Notes: a model not told the origin generated them from the sequence alone. A stretch of DNA of 12,139 nt from an uncultured Oscillibacter sp. (GCA_910588005.1 CAJUQM010000055.1:1-12139), one strand, 5' to 3'. Positions 6,480 to 12,139 are shown, counted from the first letter of the stretch. Numbers and translations are program-made.

Positions 6480-6833
6480 ACAGGAAAGGAGTGAGTCCCA
6501 TGGGCTAGGTAAGTCCAAGAGATTCCTGAATTCCCGCGCCGTTCGGAATCGAGAGCTTTGTTCAGAAAACGTGTAAACTCCGGAAGAACCCCAAAGACGA
6601 AACACACTCACTATGCTGAGCAGCACGAGACCGTTTTGGAAATCTCCAGAGCAGAGTTCTGCGTGTACCGATGTTTTAAGGATTGGAGCGAACCAGCCTG
6701 AGTTTTTCGATTCCCCAGTATTCCCGGCATCCGAACGGTAATCCCGAAGCAATTTGGAGGTAGACAATTTGGAAAATCCGATCCACGTGTAAGCCCCCCA
6801 TTCGCCGCTGGAGCGAGTGGGGGGTTATGTTTT
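6480..6833 (+). ncRNA. Candidate structured noncoding RNA, about 350 nt (possibly raiA-like)
   Basis: A promoter at 6445-6473 and a strong terminator at 6793-6833 enclose about 310 nt without a credible gene on either strand. GC content is lower than in the neighbouring genes. Internal pairings can be seen: AGTGAGT (6490-6496) with ACTCACT near 6605-6613, GATTCC (6521-6526) with GGAATC (about 6545-6550), and a tRNA-T-arm-like element at 6698-6718 (CTGAG, a loop with TTCGATT, CCCAG). Direct repeats CAATTTGGA (6750-6758, 6765-6773) and ACGTGTAA (about 6570 and 6785) are present. Near the 5' end AAAGGAG precedes ATG-GGC-TAG, which cannot be a gene. Size and the T-loop-like element suggest the raiA motif RNA of Firmicutes, but I cannot confirm its consensus from memory. 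tmRNA, RNase P RNA, 6S and SRP RNA were checked by eye and do not fit. Confidence 0.5.
6793..6833 (+). terminator. Intrinsic terminator of the candidate noncoding RNA
   Basis: Stem CCCCCCATTCGC (6794-6805) with GCGAGTGGGGGG (6813-6824), 12 pairs with one G-T, 7-nt loop, then TTATGTTTT. No gene on the + strand ends here, so it terminates an RNA starting at about 6480. Confidence 0.85.
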
Positions 6834-6942
6834 GCCTTGCGGCGGATTTTACTTGAGCTGCTGGAGGCGTCCGGCCCGCGTGGTTTTAAGGATTTATGGA
6901 TTGAAACTCCGAAGAGTTTTGCCGATAGATATTCATTTTTCT

Positions 6943-6978
6943 AAAAAAGGGGCGGCAGGTTTTACCTGCCGCCCCTTT
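6943..6978 (-). terminator. Intrinsic terminator of gap
   Basis: Near-perfect 15-bp stem (arms 6946-6960 and 6964-6978, loop TTT) starting 18 nt after the gap stop. On the - strand it ends in a run of six T's (A's at 6943-6948). The 109 nt between this and the terminator at 6833 hold no gene; only a small AAACTC/GAGTTT hairpin is visible. Confidence 0.92.
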
Positions 6979-6996
6979 GCCGAAAGCGATGGAAAA

Positions 6997-8010
6997 TTAC
7001 TTGTTGTCCACAGAGAACATATAGGCAATCAGCTCCACCATCTTGTTGGCGTAGCCGGACTCATTGTCGTACCAGCTGACAACCTTCACGAAGGTATCGG
7101 TCAGAGACAAGCCGGCCTTCTGGTCGAAGACGGAGGTGCGGGAGTCGCCCAGGAAGTCAGAGGAAACCACATCCTCGTCAGTATAGCCCAGAACGCCCTT
7201 CAGCTCACCCTCAGAGGCCTCCTTCATGGCCTTGCAGATCTCCTCGTAGGAGGCGGGCTTCGCCAGCTTGGCGGTCAGATCCACCACGGACACGTCCAGT
7301 GTGGGGACGCGCATGGAGATACCGGTCAGCTTGCCGTTCAGCTCGGGAATGACCTTGCCCACGGCCTTGGCGGCGCCGGTGGAGGAGGGGATGATGTTGC
7401 CGGTAGCGGCACGGCCGCCGCGCCAATCCTTCATAGAGGCGCCGTCCAGCAGCTTCTGGGTGGGAGTGACGGAGTGGACAGTGGTCATCAGGCCCTCTAC
7501 GATACCGAACTTGTCGTTCAGAACCTTGGCGATGGGAGCCAGGCAGTTGGTGGTGCAGGAGGCGTTGGACACGAAGGTCATATCGGAGGTATACTTCTGA
7601 TTGTTGACGCCCATAACGAACATGGGGGTGTCGTCCTTGGAGGGAGCGCCCATGATGACGTGCTTGGCGCCGGCGTCGATGTGGCCCTGGCACTTGCTCT
7701 TCTCCAGATGCTGGCCGGTGCACTCGCAGATATACTCGGCACCTACGCTGGCCCAGGGGATGTCGCCGACTTCCTTGGCGGTAAAGACCTTGAACTCCTT
7801 GCCGTCCACCACCAGAGCGTCTGCAGTGTAGGAGACCTCGCCGGGGAACTTGCCGTGGACGGAGTCATACTTGAGCATATAGGCCATATATTCGGGATTC
7901 ATGAAGGGATCGTTCAGCCCCACAACCTCGACGTCGTCCCGCTTCAGGGCGGCACGGAATACGATGCGTCCGATGCGGCCAAAGCCATTGATGCCAATTT
8001 TCGCTTTCAT
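6997..8010 (-). CDS. gap: Glyceraldehyde-3-phosphate dehydrogenase, type I
   Basis: Glycolytic enzyme oxidising glyceraldehyde-3-phosphate to 1,3-bisphosphoglycerate with NAD+ and phosphate; cytosolic homotetramer. 337 residues. The Rossmann start KIGINGFGRIGR is at 4-15; Asp34 after LN is the usual NAD-specificity residue. The catalytic motif SNASCTTNCLAP carries Cys152, with His179 as the base in TTVHSVT; SWYDNESGYANKMV lies near the C-terminus. Start ATG at 8010 follows AAGGAGC (gctcc, 8019-8023 on the + strand); an in-frame ATG at 8031 lies upstream of that site and would add seven unconserved residues. A single-gene unit with its own promoter and terminator, divergent from a LacI-family regulator with which it shares operator-like sites. 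Confidence 0.97.
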   Translation of the reverse strand: MKAKIGINGFGRIGRIVFRAALKRDDVEVVGLNDPFMNPEYMAYMLKYDSVHGKFPGEVSYTADALVVDGKEFKVFTAKEVGDIPWASVGAEYICECTGQHLEKSKCQGHIDAGAKHVIMGAPSKDDTPMFVMGVNNQKYTSDMTFVSNASCTTNCLAPIAKVLNDKFGIVEGLMTTVHSVTPTQKLLDGASMKDWRGGRAATGNIIPSSTGAAKAVGKVIPELNGKLTGISMRVPTLDVSVVDLTAKLAKPASYEEICKAMKEASEGELKGVLGYTDEDVVSSDFLGDSRTSVFDQKAGLSLTDTFVKVVSWYDNESGYANKMVELIAYMFSVDNK

Positions 8011-8058
8011 AGTTCTTTGCTCCTTTTTCATATAAAATTATAAGCTGAATGTCGAAAC

Positions 8059-8083
8059 GTTTGCGTAAACGATTTGCCTAATC
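8059..8083. promoter_or_regulatory. Two operator-like sites downstream of the gap promoter
   Basis: GTTTGCGTAAAC (8059-8070, nearly palindromic, extended to CGTTTGCGTAAACG) and ATTTGCCTAATC (8072-8083), 13 bp apart. They lie at about +8 to +32 of the predicted gap transcript, a repressing position. The second differs at one of 12 bases from the complement of GATTACGCAAAT in the lacI-type leader. A centre with CG between inverted arms is typical for LacI-family sites. Confidence 0.55.
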
Positions 8084-8097
8084 GATTTTCCAGGAGT

Positions 8098-8126
8098 ATC
8101 GTACCACACTGTTAGCTTTTTGACAA
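8098..8126 (-). promoter_or_regulatory. Promoter of gap
   Basis: On the - strand TTGTCA (8121-8126), 17-nt spacer, TACGAT (8098-8103); start predicted near 8091, giving an 80-nt leader. The -35 is half of a perfect 12-bp palindrome TGACAATTGTCA (8121-8132). The rest of the gap (8133-8223) is AT-rich with nothing else recognised. Confidence 0.6.
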
Positions 8127-8223
8127 TTGTCATTTCAGATAACATTCATGATGGCCACTTGTTAATTTTTGATAATTAAATCGTAAAAAATTTGGGATTT
8201 GGAGAAAAACAGAGGGAAAAAAC

Positions 8224-8252
8224 TTGACGAAAACCGGGGAGTATCCTATACT
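8224..8252 (+). promoter_or_regulatory. Promoter of the LacI-family regulator
   Basis: TTGACG (8224-8229), 17-nt spacer, TATACT (8247-8252), a near-consensus sigma-A promoter. Transcription should begin around 8259, directly before the first operator-like site. Confidence 0.75.
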
Positions 8253-8259
8253 GGTAATT

Positions 8260-8305
8260 GATTACGCAAATAGGATTACGCAAGAGAAACAGACTTTGCG
8301 CAAGG
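8260..8305. promoter_or_regulatory. Three operator-like sites in the leader of the LacI-family gene
   Basis: GATTACGCAAAT (8260-8271), GATTACGCAAGA (8274-8285) and CTTTGCGCAAGG (8294-8305). All share the core TTRCGYAA; the third has the perfect palindrome TTGCGCAA (8296-8303) and overlaps the Shine-Dalgarno AAGGAG (8302-8307). Their place just after the transcription start suggests autorepression. Confidence 0.6.
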
Positions 8306-8315
8306 AGTGGCAATC

Positions 8316-9332
8316 ATGAAAGTGACCATCAGTGATGTGGCCCGGCAGGCGGGGGTCTCCACCGCCACGGTGTCCCACACAATTAATAATACACGCTATG
8401 TCTCCGGCGAGACCAAGGAGAAGGTCTATCAGGCCATTGCCCAGCTGGGCTATACGCCGGACGCATCCGCCCGCAGCTTCCGCACAGGAAAAAAGAGAAC
8501 CATCGGTTTCATCGTGCCGGATATCTCCAACAAATTCTTTGCCACCATGATTGAGGCGGTGGAAAACCAGCTGTCCGCCCGGGGCTATCACCTCATCATC
8601 GCCAACACCAAGGAGAATATGGAGCGGGAGGAGAACAGCATCCGGCTGCTGACGGCGGGGCTGGTGGATGGGCTGCTGGTCGCCAGCACCATTGACGATT
8701 TTGACCGCTTTGACGGACTGATCCCCCCCGGTTTTCCGGTGGTGTTGGTGGACCGCATCTTTGAGGAGAAAAAGTACTCCTCGATCTGTGTGTCCAACTT
8801 CCAGCCGATCTACCGCAGTGTCTGCCGCCTGGCGGGAAAGGGAGTCCGCCGGGTGGGGATTATCGGCGGCCTGCCCCGGCTGTCCACCACCAGAGAGCGG
8901 ATCTTCGCCTATCAGCAGGCGGTGGCGGACTGCGGGCTGGCCCAGGAGGACGGTCTGATCCGCTATGGCGATTCCATGGAGAACAGCGCCCAGCACTGCC
9001 TGGACGAACTGCTGGAGCAGAAGTGCGACGCCTTGATCGTCTGCCAAGGCCTGATGGCGCTGGAGACCATCAGCTATCTGGGGTTGAAAAATATCCGCTT
9101 GGCGGAGGATATCGACCTCGTCAGCTTCGTAGATTATGATTACGACTTTTATGATCTTTATTCCAACCGGATGGATTCTATCATTCAGCCGGTGGAGGAG
9201 CTGGGCAACGCCGCCGGCGAGCAGATTCTGCGCAGAGTGGAGGAGCCGGACGCACCGGTCTTTGAAAAGGTGCTCACCTCGGCCTACAAGCCCTGCGGCG
9301 TCTCGGCGGCCCAGAGCCATTCGGAGCGCTGA
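8316..9332 (+). CDS. LacI-family transcriptional regulator
   Basis: DNA-binding regulator with a sugar-type ligand domain, 338 residues. The helix-turn-helix lies at about 3-26 (VTISDVARQAGVSTATVSHTINN), the linker/hinge at 45-58 (GYTPDASARSFRTG). The periplasmic-binding-protein-like domain runs from 61 (RTIGFIVPDISNKFFATMIEAVE). The hinge Leu that intercalates in PurR and LacI is Phe55 here. Ligand unknown. Start ATG 8316 follows AAGGAG (8302-8307) by 8 nt; GTG 8307 overlaps the ribosome site and is less likely. It diverges from gap, and both leaders hold TTRCGYAA sites, so it probably represses itself and regulates gap, a role played by CggR in Bacillus. fumC follows on the same strand after 214 nt. 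It could instead be a CcpA- or PurR-like regulator; sequence alone does not decide. Confidence 0.9.
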   Translation: MKVTISDVARQAGVSTATVSHTINNTRYVSGETKEKVYQAIAQLGYTPDASARSFRTGKKRTIGFIVPDISNKFFATMIEAVENQLSARGYHLIIANTKENMEREENSIRLLTAGLVDGLLVASTIDDFDRFDGLIPPGFPVVLVDRIFEEKKYSSICVSNFQPIYRSVCRLAGKGVRRVGIIGGLPRLSTTRERIFAYQQAVADCGLAQEDGLIRYGDSMENSAQHCLDELLEQKCDALIVCQGLMALETISYLGLKNIRLAEDIDLVSFVDYDYDFYDLYSNRMDSIIQPVEELGNAAGEQILRRVEEPDAPVFEKVLTSAYKPCGVSAAQSHSER

Positions 9333-9546
9333 GGCCCGGCGGGCCTGAAAGGCTCAAGCGGCGTTTGGGGAGTGTTCGCGCCGGTTTGCAAATCAAGTGC
9401 GGGCGGGCTATGCGTTCAGATTTTCCGCCGGACGGGGTTCTGCGGGCGAGGGGCCGTCCGGCGGGGAGAAGCGGCGGGGAATGGTCCCCGCCCTGTCCTT
9501 TTTCACGGGAGAACAGATAAAAAACACGGTTGGGGGAGGATTCCTG
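9333..9546 (+). promoter_or_regulatory. fumC leader: weak promoter, two hairpins, attenuator-like layout
   Basis: No gene is supported in these 214 nt. TTGCAA (9386-9391), 17 nt, TATGCG (9409-9414) is a weak promoter candidate. CCGCCGGACGG (9425-9435) pairs with CCGTCCGGCGG (9454-9464), a perfect 11-bp stem. A second hairpin with T-run follows (see 9473-9503). GGCGGGGA occurs at both 9460-9467 and 9473-9480; either copy can pair with TCCCCGCC (9485-9492), so alternative folds exist. A short AGGCCC/GGGCCT hairpin lies directly after the lacI-type gene stop. Confidence 0.4.
9473..9503 (+). terminator. Terminator-like hairpin upstream of fumC
   Basis: GGCGGGGA (9473-9480), loop ATGG, TCCCCGCC (9485-9492), then CTGTCCTTTTT to 9503. 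It ends the LacI-type gene transcript or, since only 43 nt remain to the fumC start and no good promoter fits there, attenuates fumC. Confidence 0.55.
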
Positions 9547-10905
9547 ATGAAGATTCGAATTGAGCATGACACCATGGGAGAGATTGCCGTCCCGGCGGAG
9601 CACCGCTGGGGCGCGCAGACGCAGAGAAGTCTGGAGAACTTTAAAATCGGCGGCCAGCGCCAGCCAAAGGGGATCATCATTGCCTTTGCCTATTTGAAGG
9701 AGGCCTGCGCCAGAGCCAACGCCGCCGTGGGAAAGCTGACGGAGACCCAGGCGGATGCTGTGGCGGACGCCTGCCGGGAGATCCGGGAGGGGAACTGGGA
9801 CGGTGAGTTCCCCCTGGTGGTGTGGCAGACCGGCAGCGGCACCCAAACCAACATGAATGTCAACGAGGTGATTGCCCACCTGGCGGCGGAGAAGGGCGTT
9901 GCCCTCCACCCCAACGACCATGTGAACGCGTCCCAGTCCTCCAACGACACCTATCCCTCCGCCCTCCATATCGCCGCGGCCCTGGCAGTGCAGCACAGGG
10001 TTCTTCCGGCGGCGGAGGAGCTGGCCCGGGCCTTCCAAGGGCTGGAGGAGGCGTATCCGGATCTGATCCGCATCGGCCGCACCCATCTCCAGGACGCCAC
10101 CCCCCTGAAATTTGCCCAGGAGGTCTCCGGCTGGCGGGAGCTGGTGGAGGCCCCCTGCCGGATGCTGCGGGCGGCCCAGGAGGAATTGTGCCGCCTGGCC
10201 ATCGGCGGCACGGCCGTAGGCACCGGACTTAACGCTCCGGCGGGCTATGACGGGATGGTCTGCAAAGAGCTGCGAGAGATGACCGGCCTTGCATTCCGGC
10301 CGGACGGAAACAAATTCCACGCCCTCACCAGCAAGGACGCGCTGGTATTTGCCCACGGGGCGTTGAAGGCCCTGGCCGCGAATCTGATGAAGATCGCCAA
10401 CGACATCCGCTGGGAGGCCAGCGGCCCCCGGTGCGGCATGGGGGAACTCCACATTCCGGAGAATGAACCCGGCAGCTCCATCATGCCCGGAAAGGTGAAC
10501 CCCACCCAGTGCGAGGCCGTCACCATGGCGGCGGTGCAGGTGATGGGGAACGACGCGGCCATCGGCTTTGCCGCCAGCCAGGGGAATTTCCAGCTGAATG
10601 TGTTCCTGCCGGTGTCGGCGTATAACTTCCTCCTCTCCGCGGATCTGCTGGCGGATGCTATGGATTCCTTCCGGACCCACTGCGTGGAGGGCATTACCCC
10701 CAACGCGGAGCGGATGGAGGAGAACCTGCGGAATTCCCTGATGCTGGTGACCTGTCTGACGCCGAAGACCGGCTATGAGCGGGCGGCGGAGTGCGCGAAA
10801 AAGGCCCTTCGGGACGGCACGACGCTGAAAGAGGCGGTGCTGGCCCTGGGGCTGATGACGGCGGAGGAGTTTGAAGAGACAGTGCGGCCGGAGAAAATGG
10901 TATAA
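9547..10905 (+). CDS. fumC: Fumarate hydratase class II (fumarase C)
   Basis: Interconverts fumarate and L-malate; iron-independent cytosolic homotetramer of the aspartase/fumarase superfamily. 452 residues, normal length. Visible are TGSGTQTNMNVNEVIA (95-110), NDHVNASQSSNDTYPS (123-138), the region GRTHLQDATPLKF with catalytic His180, GTAVGTGLNAP (221-231), and the superfamily signature GSSIMPGKVNP (309-319) with the catalytic serine. The residues around TGSGTQTN and GRTHLQDATP fit fumarase rather than aspartase (aspartase normally has GRTQLQDAVP). Start ATG 9547 follows GGGGGAGG (ending 9539) by 7 nt; an in-frame upstream extension to 9397 runs through the hairpin leader and is not fumarase-like. 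Probably its own transcript or read-through from the LacI-type gene. Confidence 0.95.
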   Translation: MKIRIEHDTMGEIAVPAEHRWGAQTQRSLENFKIGGQRQPKGIIIAFAYLKEACARANAAVGKLTETQADAVADACREIREGNWDGEFPLVVWQTGSGTQTNMNVNEVIAHLAAEKGVALHPNDHVNASQSSNDTYPSALHIAAALAVQHRVLPAAEELARAFQGLEEAYPDLIRIGRTHLQDATPLKFAQEVSGWRELVEAPCRMLRAAQEELCRLAIGGTAVGTGLNAPAGYDGMVCKELREMTGLAFRPDGNKFHALTSKDALVFAHGALKALAANLMKIANDIRWEASGPRCGMGELHIPENEPGSSIMPGKVNPTQCEAVTMAAVQVMGNDAAIGFAASQGNFQLNVFLPVSAYNFLLSADLLADAMDSFRTHCVEGITPNAERMEENLRNSLMLVTCLTPKTGYERAAECAKKALRDGTTLKEAVLALGLMTAEEFEETVRPEKMV

Positions 10906-10914
10906 ATATTTAAG

Positions 10915-10948
10915 AAGAGTGAGGACGGCTGTGCCGCCCTCACTTCTT
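10915..10948. terminator. Hairpin between convergent fumC and HTH gene, probable bidirectional terminator
   Basis: AGTGAGGACGGC (10918-10929) pairs with GCCGCCCTCACT (10933-10944) with one A-C mismatch and a TGT loop; TCTTTC follows on the + strand and CTTCTTAAAT on the - strand. It starts 10-13 nt after fumC and overlaps the stop of the convergent gene (10940-10942). Confidence 0.6.
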
Positions 10949-11164
10949 TCTGGCGTGGGGAGTCCTTTGGTCGGTATGCCTGATGAGGTAGTCGATGCTG
11001 GTATGATGAATGTCCGCAAGGCCGCAGAGTATTTTCAGTGGAATCTTGACTACCCCGCGCTCATAGCGGGAATACGCGCTGAGGCTGATTTGCAGCAGCT
11101 CCGCCATTTGCCGCTGCGTGAGGCCCCGTTCCACCCGCAGTTCCCGGATGCGTTTGAGTTGCAT
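10940..11164 (-). CDS. Small Xre/Cro-type helix-turn-helix protein
   Basis: 74 residues, almost entirely one HTH domain: KRIRELRVERGLTQRQMAELLQISLSAYSRYERG (about 4-37) is a textbook Cro/C1-type fold, followed by KIPLKILCGLADIHHTSIDYLIRHTD, the usual last helices. No effector domain, so it acts as a dimeric DNA-binding repressor or activator; target unknown. Start ATG at 11164 follows GGGAGGG (ccctcc at 11170-11175 on the + strand). The open frame continues upstream to 11989 but that part is low-complexity Arg/Pro/Gly translation of noncoding DNA. It is alone, with no phage or toxin gene beside it; such single genes are common in clostridia. Confidence 0.88.
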   Translation of the reverse strand: MQLKRIRELRVERGLTQRQMAELLQISLSAYSRYERGVVKIPLKILCGLADIHHTSIDYLIRHTDQRTPHARKK

Positions 11165-11195
11165 AAAATCCCTCCCTGTCATCTGATTTGATCCG

Positions 11196-11204
11196 ATCAT
11201 AACA
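11196..11204 (-). promoter_or_regulatory. Possible extended -10 promoter of the HTH gene
   Basis: On the - strand TGTTATGAT, i.e. TGN then TATGAT (11196-11201). No -35 at the normal distance; TTGTCA (11229-11234) is 27 nt upstream, too far. The transcript would start near 11189, before the ribosome site. Confidence 0.35.
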
Positions 11205-11948
11205 CAAAGGCTATTTACCGGGCGGAATTGACAACACAGTGACAGCACCTTTTTTGTGCACGCCCTTCTATCGAAAGGGGAAGGTTTCGCGCCGCAGGTT
11301 CGGGAGGGGAGAGATCCAGCCGCAGGGCGGGAGGAGGGTTCTCCGCCCACCGGGCGGAGACGGGGGCTGGCCTGAACCAGTGCCCGTAAAACCCTGGCAG
11401 CCTTCTGCCGGCTGCGTCTGACAGTGTACAGCCCGGGGGCGCTCTGCCGCATCTGCTGGTACCTCCGAGGGTGCTTTGGTGCGTTGACGCATGGACTTCC
11501 GCCTCTTCCCGCGCTTCGCGCCTGGCTGGGTACGGGTGGGCAGGACTGCCGTTCTACCCCCGGTAGATGAAGAATCTTTCCCAAACGGAACCGGGTAGTG
11601 CGAAGCACGGGACCAGTGGAAGAGTCCCTGCGTCCACGCGTCAAGCTTCCTCCAGTCTGATCGAGGAACGGAGTGCACTTGCGCGAGGACCAAAAGCGCC
11701 CTTTTCTCTTTTGGACCGTGCACGGCCCGTTTTCTCTTTTCGGCGCGGCGAAAAGAGAAAATGGGGGGTGCAACCCTAGACACGCCGGAACGGCGTGTTG
11801 TCGTCCCCGCCCCGCGGGCGGAAAACCCCGTCCCCGGCCCGCGGCCGGACACCTCCGCCCCGCCCCGCAGGGCGCCCCCTTTTGCCATACTTTCTCATAA
11901 TATGCAAAATCCGCCAGCGCCCCGCCGGATTCTTGTACAATCTCACAA
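11205..11948. repeat. About 740 nt gene-free, hairpin-rich DNA; suspected interspersed repeat or structured RNA
   Basis: Open frames on both strands here encode only Arg/Pro/Gly/Ser-rich sequence with no ribosome sites or known domains, so no gene is called. Inverted repeats are dense: TCTCCGCCC/GGGCGGAGA (11340-11348/11352-11360), GCAGCC/GGCTGC near 11398-11416, a 16-bp stem (11727-11742/11749-11764, arms built on TTTTCTCTTTT) and ACACGCCG/CGGCGTGT (11780-11787/11791-11798). TTTTCTCTTTT also occurs at 11702-11712, and CCGTGCACGG (11716-11725) is a palindrome between the copies. From 11800 to 11880 the sequence is almost pure GC with short palindromes. No clear promoter drives it on either strand. 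Confidence 0.45.
11727..11764. terminator. 16-bp hairpin with polypyrimidine arm, terminator-like
   Basis: Arms 11727-11742 and 11749-11764 pair over 16 positions with one G-T, loop GCGCGG. The arms themselves are T/A-rich (TTTTCTCTTTT and complement), and there is no separate U-run after the stem, so it is an odd terminator at best. It may be part of a repeated element. Confidence 0.35.
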
Positions 11949-11978
11949 TTGAATAAATATGCACATAGGGCGTATAAT
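11949..11978 (+). promoter_or_regulatory. Promoter of argG
   Basis: TTGAAT (11949-11954), 18-nt spacer, perfect TATAAT (11973-11978); start predicted near 11985, leaving a leader of about 31 nt. No ArgR-type operator or T-box is recognised in that short leader. Confidence 0.75.
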
Positions 11979-12015
11979 GTACCTATCATTAAACAACACG
12001 AGGGAGGACCCCATT

Positions 12016-12139
12016 ATGAAGAATAAGAGCGACATCAAGAAAATCGTGCTGGCCTATTCCGGCGGCCTGGATACATCCATCATCATCCCCTGGCTGAAGG
12101 AGAACTACAACAATCCGGAGATCATCGCCGTGGCCGCCG
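12016..12139 (+). CDS. argG: Argininosuccinate synthase, N-terminal part (cut by window end)
   Basis: ATP-dependent ligation of citrulline and aspartate to argininosuccinate, the next-to-last step of arginine synthesis; cytosolic. Only the first 41 codons are present. They contain the N-type ATP pyrophosphatase loop LAYSGGLDTS (residues 12-21), which with the following IIIPWLKENY is diagnostic for ArgG. Start ATG 12016 follows GGGAGG (12002-12007) by 8 nt. It has its own promoter just upstream. Whether argH follows, as is common, cannot be seen. Confidence 0.93.
   Translation, partial: MKNKSDIKKIVLAYSGGLDTSIIIPWLKENYNNPEIIAVAA

Noticed and set aside
6501..6509. ATG-GGC-TAG after AAAGGAG as the start of a broken gene
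   Set aside because: Reading on past the stop gives no coding sequence in any frame; treated as part of the noncoding RNA.
6698..6718. T-arm-like element TTCGATT as part of a tRNA or tmRNA
   Set aside because: No acceptor stem, anticodon arm or CCA end can be built around it, and no tmRNA ends (GGGG..., tag frame ALAA) are present.
6817..8043. 408-codon open frame on the + strand opposite gap
   Set aside because: It is the antisense of gap, His/Gly-rich, and gap is unmistakable on the other strand.
9274..11019. 581-codon open frame on the - strand opposite fumC
   Set aside because: Antisense of fumC, Arg/His/Gly-rich, no family likeness.
11268..11989. Long open frames (about 206 and 349 codons, - strand) upstream of the HTH gene
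   Set aside because: Products are low-complexity Arg/Pro/Gly/Ser sequence without ribosome sites or domains; two overlapping frames are open together, as expected from GC-rich noncoding DNA. Only the last 74 codons of the longer one are a real HTH gene.
1..12139. CRISPR arrays, transposases, phage genes, toxin-antitoxin or defence genes
   Set aside because: No regularly spaced direct repeats with spacers and no such protein families were found; the small HTH gene has no toxin partner.

Overview
The window looks like chromosomal DNA of a GC-rich, anaerobic, spore-forming clostridium, most like gut Oscillospiraceae (Flavonifractor/Oscillibacter/Lawsonibacter-type). The grounds are a SpoVAF-family sporulation gene, low-GC-type Shine-Dalgarno sites and sigma-A promoters around high-GC genes, a Bacillus-type NagB/NagA pair, and GC-rich intergenic inverted repeats. 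The genus is an inference; no phylogenetic marker is present.

Left part (1-4488, + strand): an amino-sugar uptake and catabolism cluster. It has the tail of one sugar ABC permease, a second permease (GTGA overlap), then from its own promoter nagB and nagA (10-nt overlap), and an MsmX/UgpC-type ATPase that can energise the permeases. A strong bidirectional hairpin terminator closes it. Import of an amino-sugar-containing glycan or GlcNAc is the likely joint job: NagA deacetylates GlcNAc-6-P and NagB converts GlcN-6-P to fructose-6-P.

Middle (4487-6997): on the - strand a solitary spoVAF-like gene behind a sigma-G-like promoter, and a 60-residue monocluster ferredoxin. Between the ferredoxin and gap lies a gene-free stretch of about 750 nt. 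It holds a good + strand promoter, three AAATTGCA boxes at exactly 21-bp intervals, and about 350 nt of apparently noncoding transcribed sequence ending in a strong terminator. This is the best candidate for an undescribed or little-described element (structured RNA, possibly raiA-like).

Right part (6997-10950): gap (- strand) diverges from a LacI-family regulator (+). Both promoters are followed by operator-like sites sharing the core TTRCGYAA, so the regulator probably controls both gap and itself. A class II fumarase gene follows, with a leader that looks like an attenuator.

End (10940-12139): a small Xre-type HTH gene (- strand), about 780 nt of noncoding, hairpin-rich DNA that resembles an interspersed repeat, and the promoter and first 41 codons of argG. 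No CRISPR array, transposase, rRNA or tRNA gene is seen. Most of the window is ordinary core metabolism; the novelty, if any, is in the intergenic regions.
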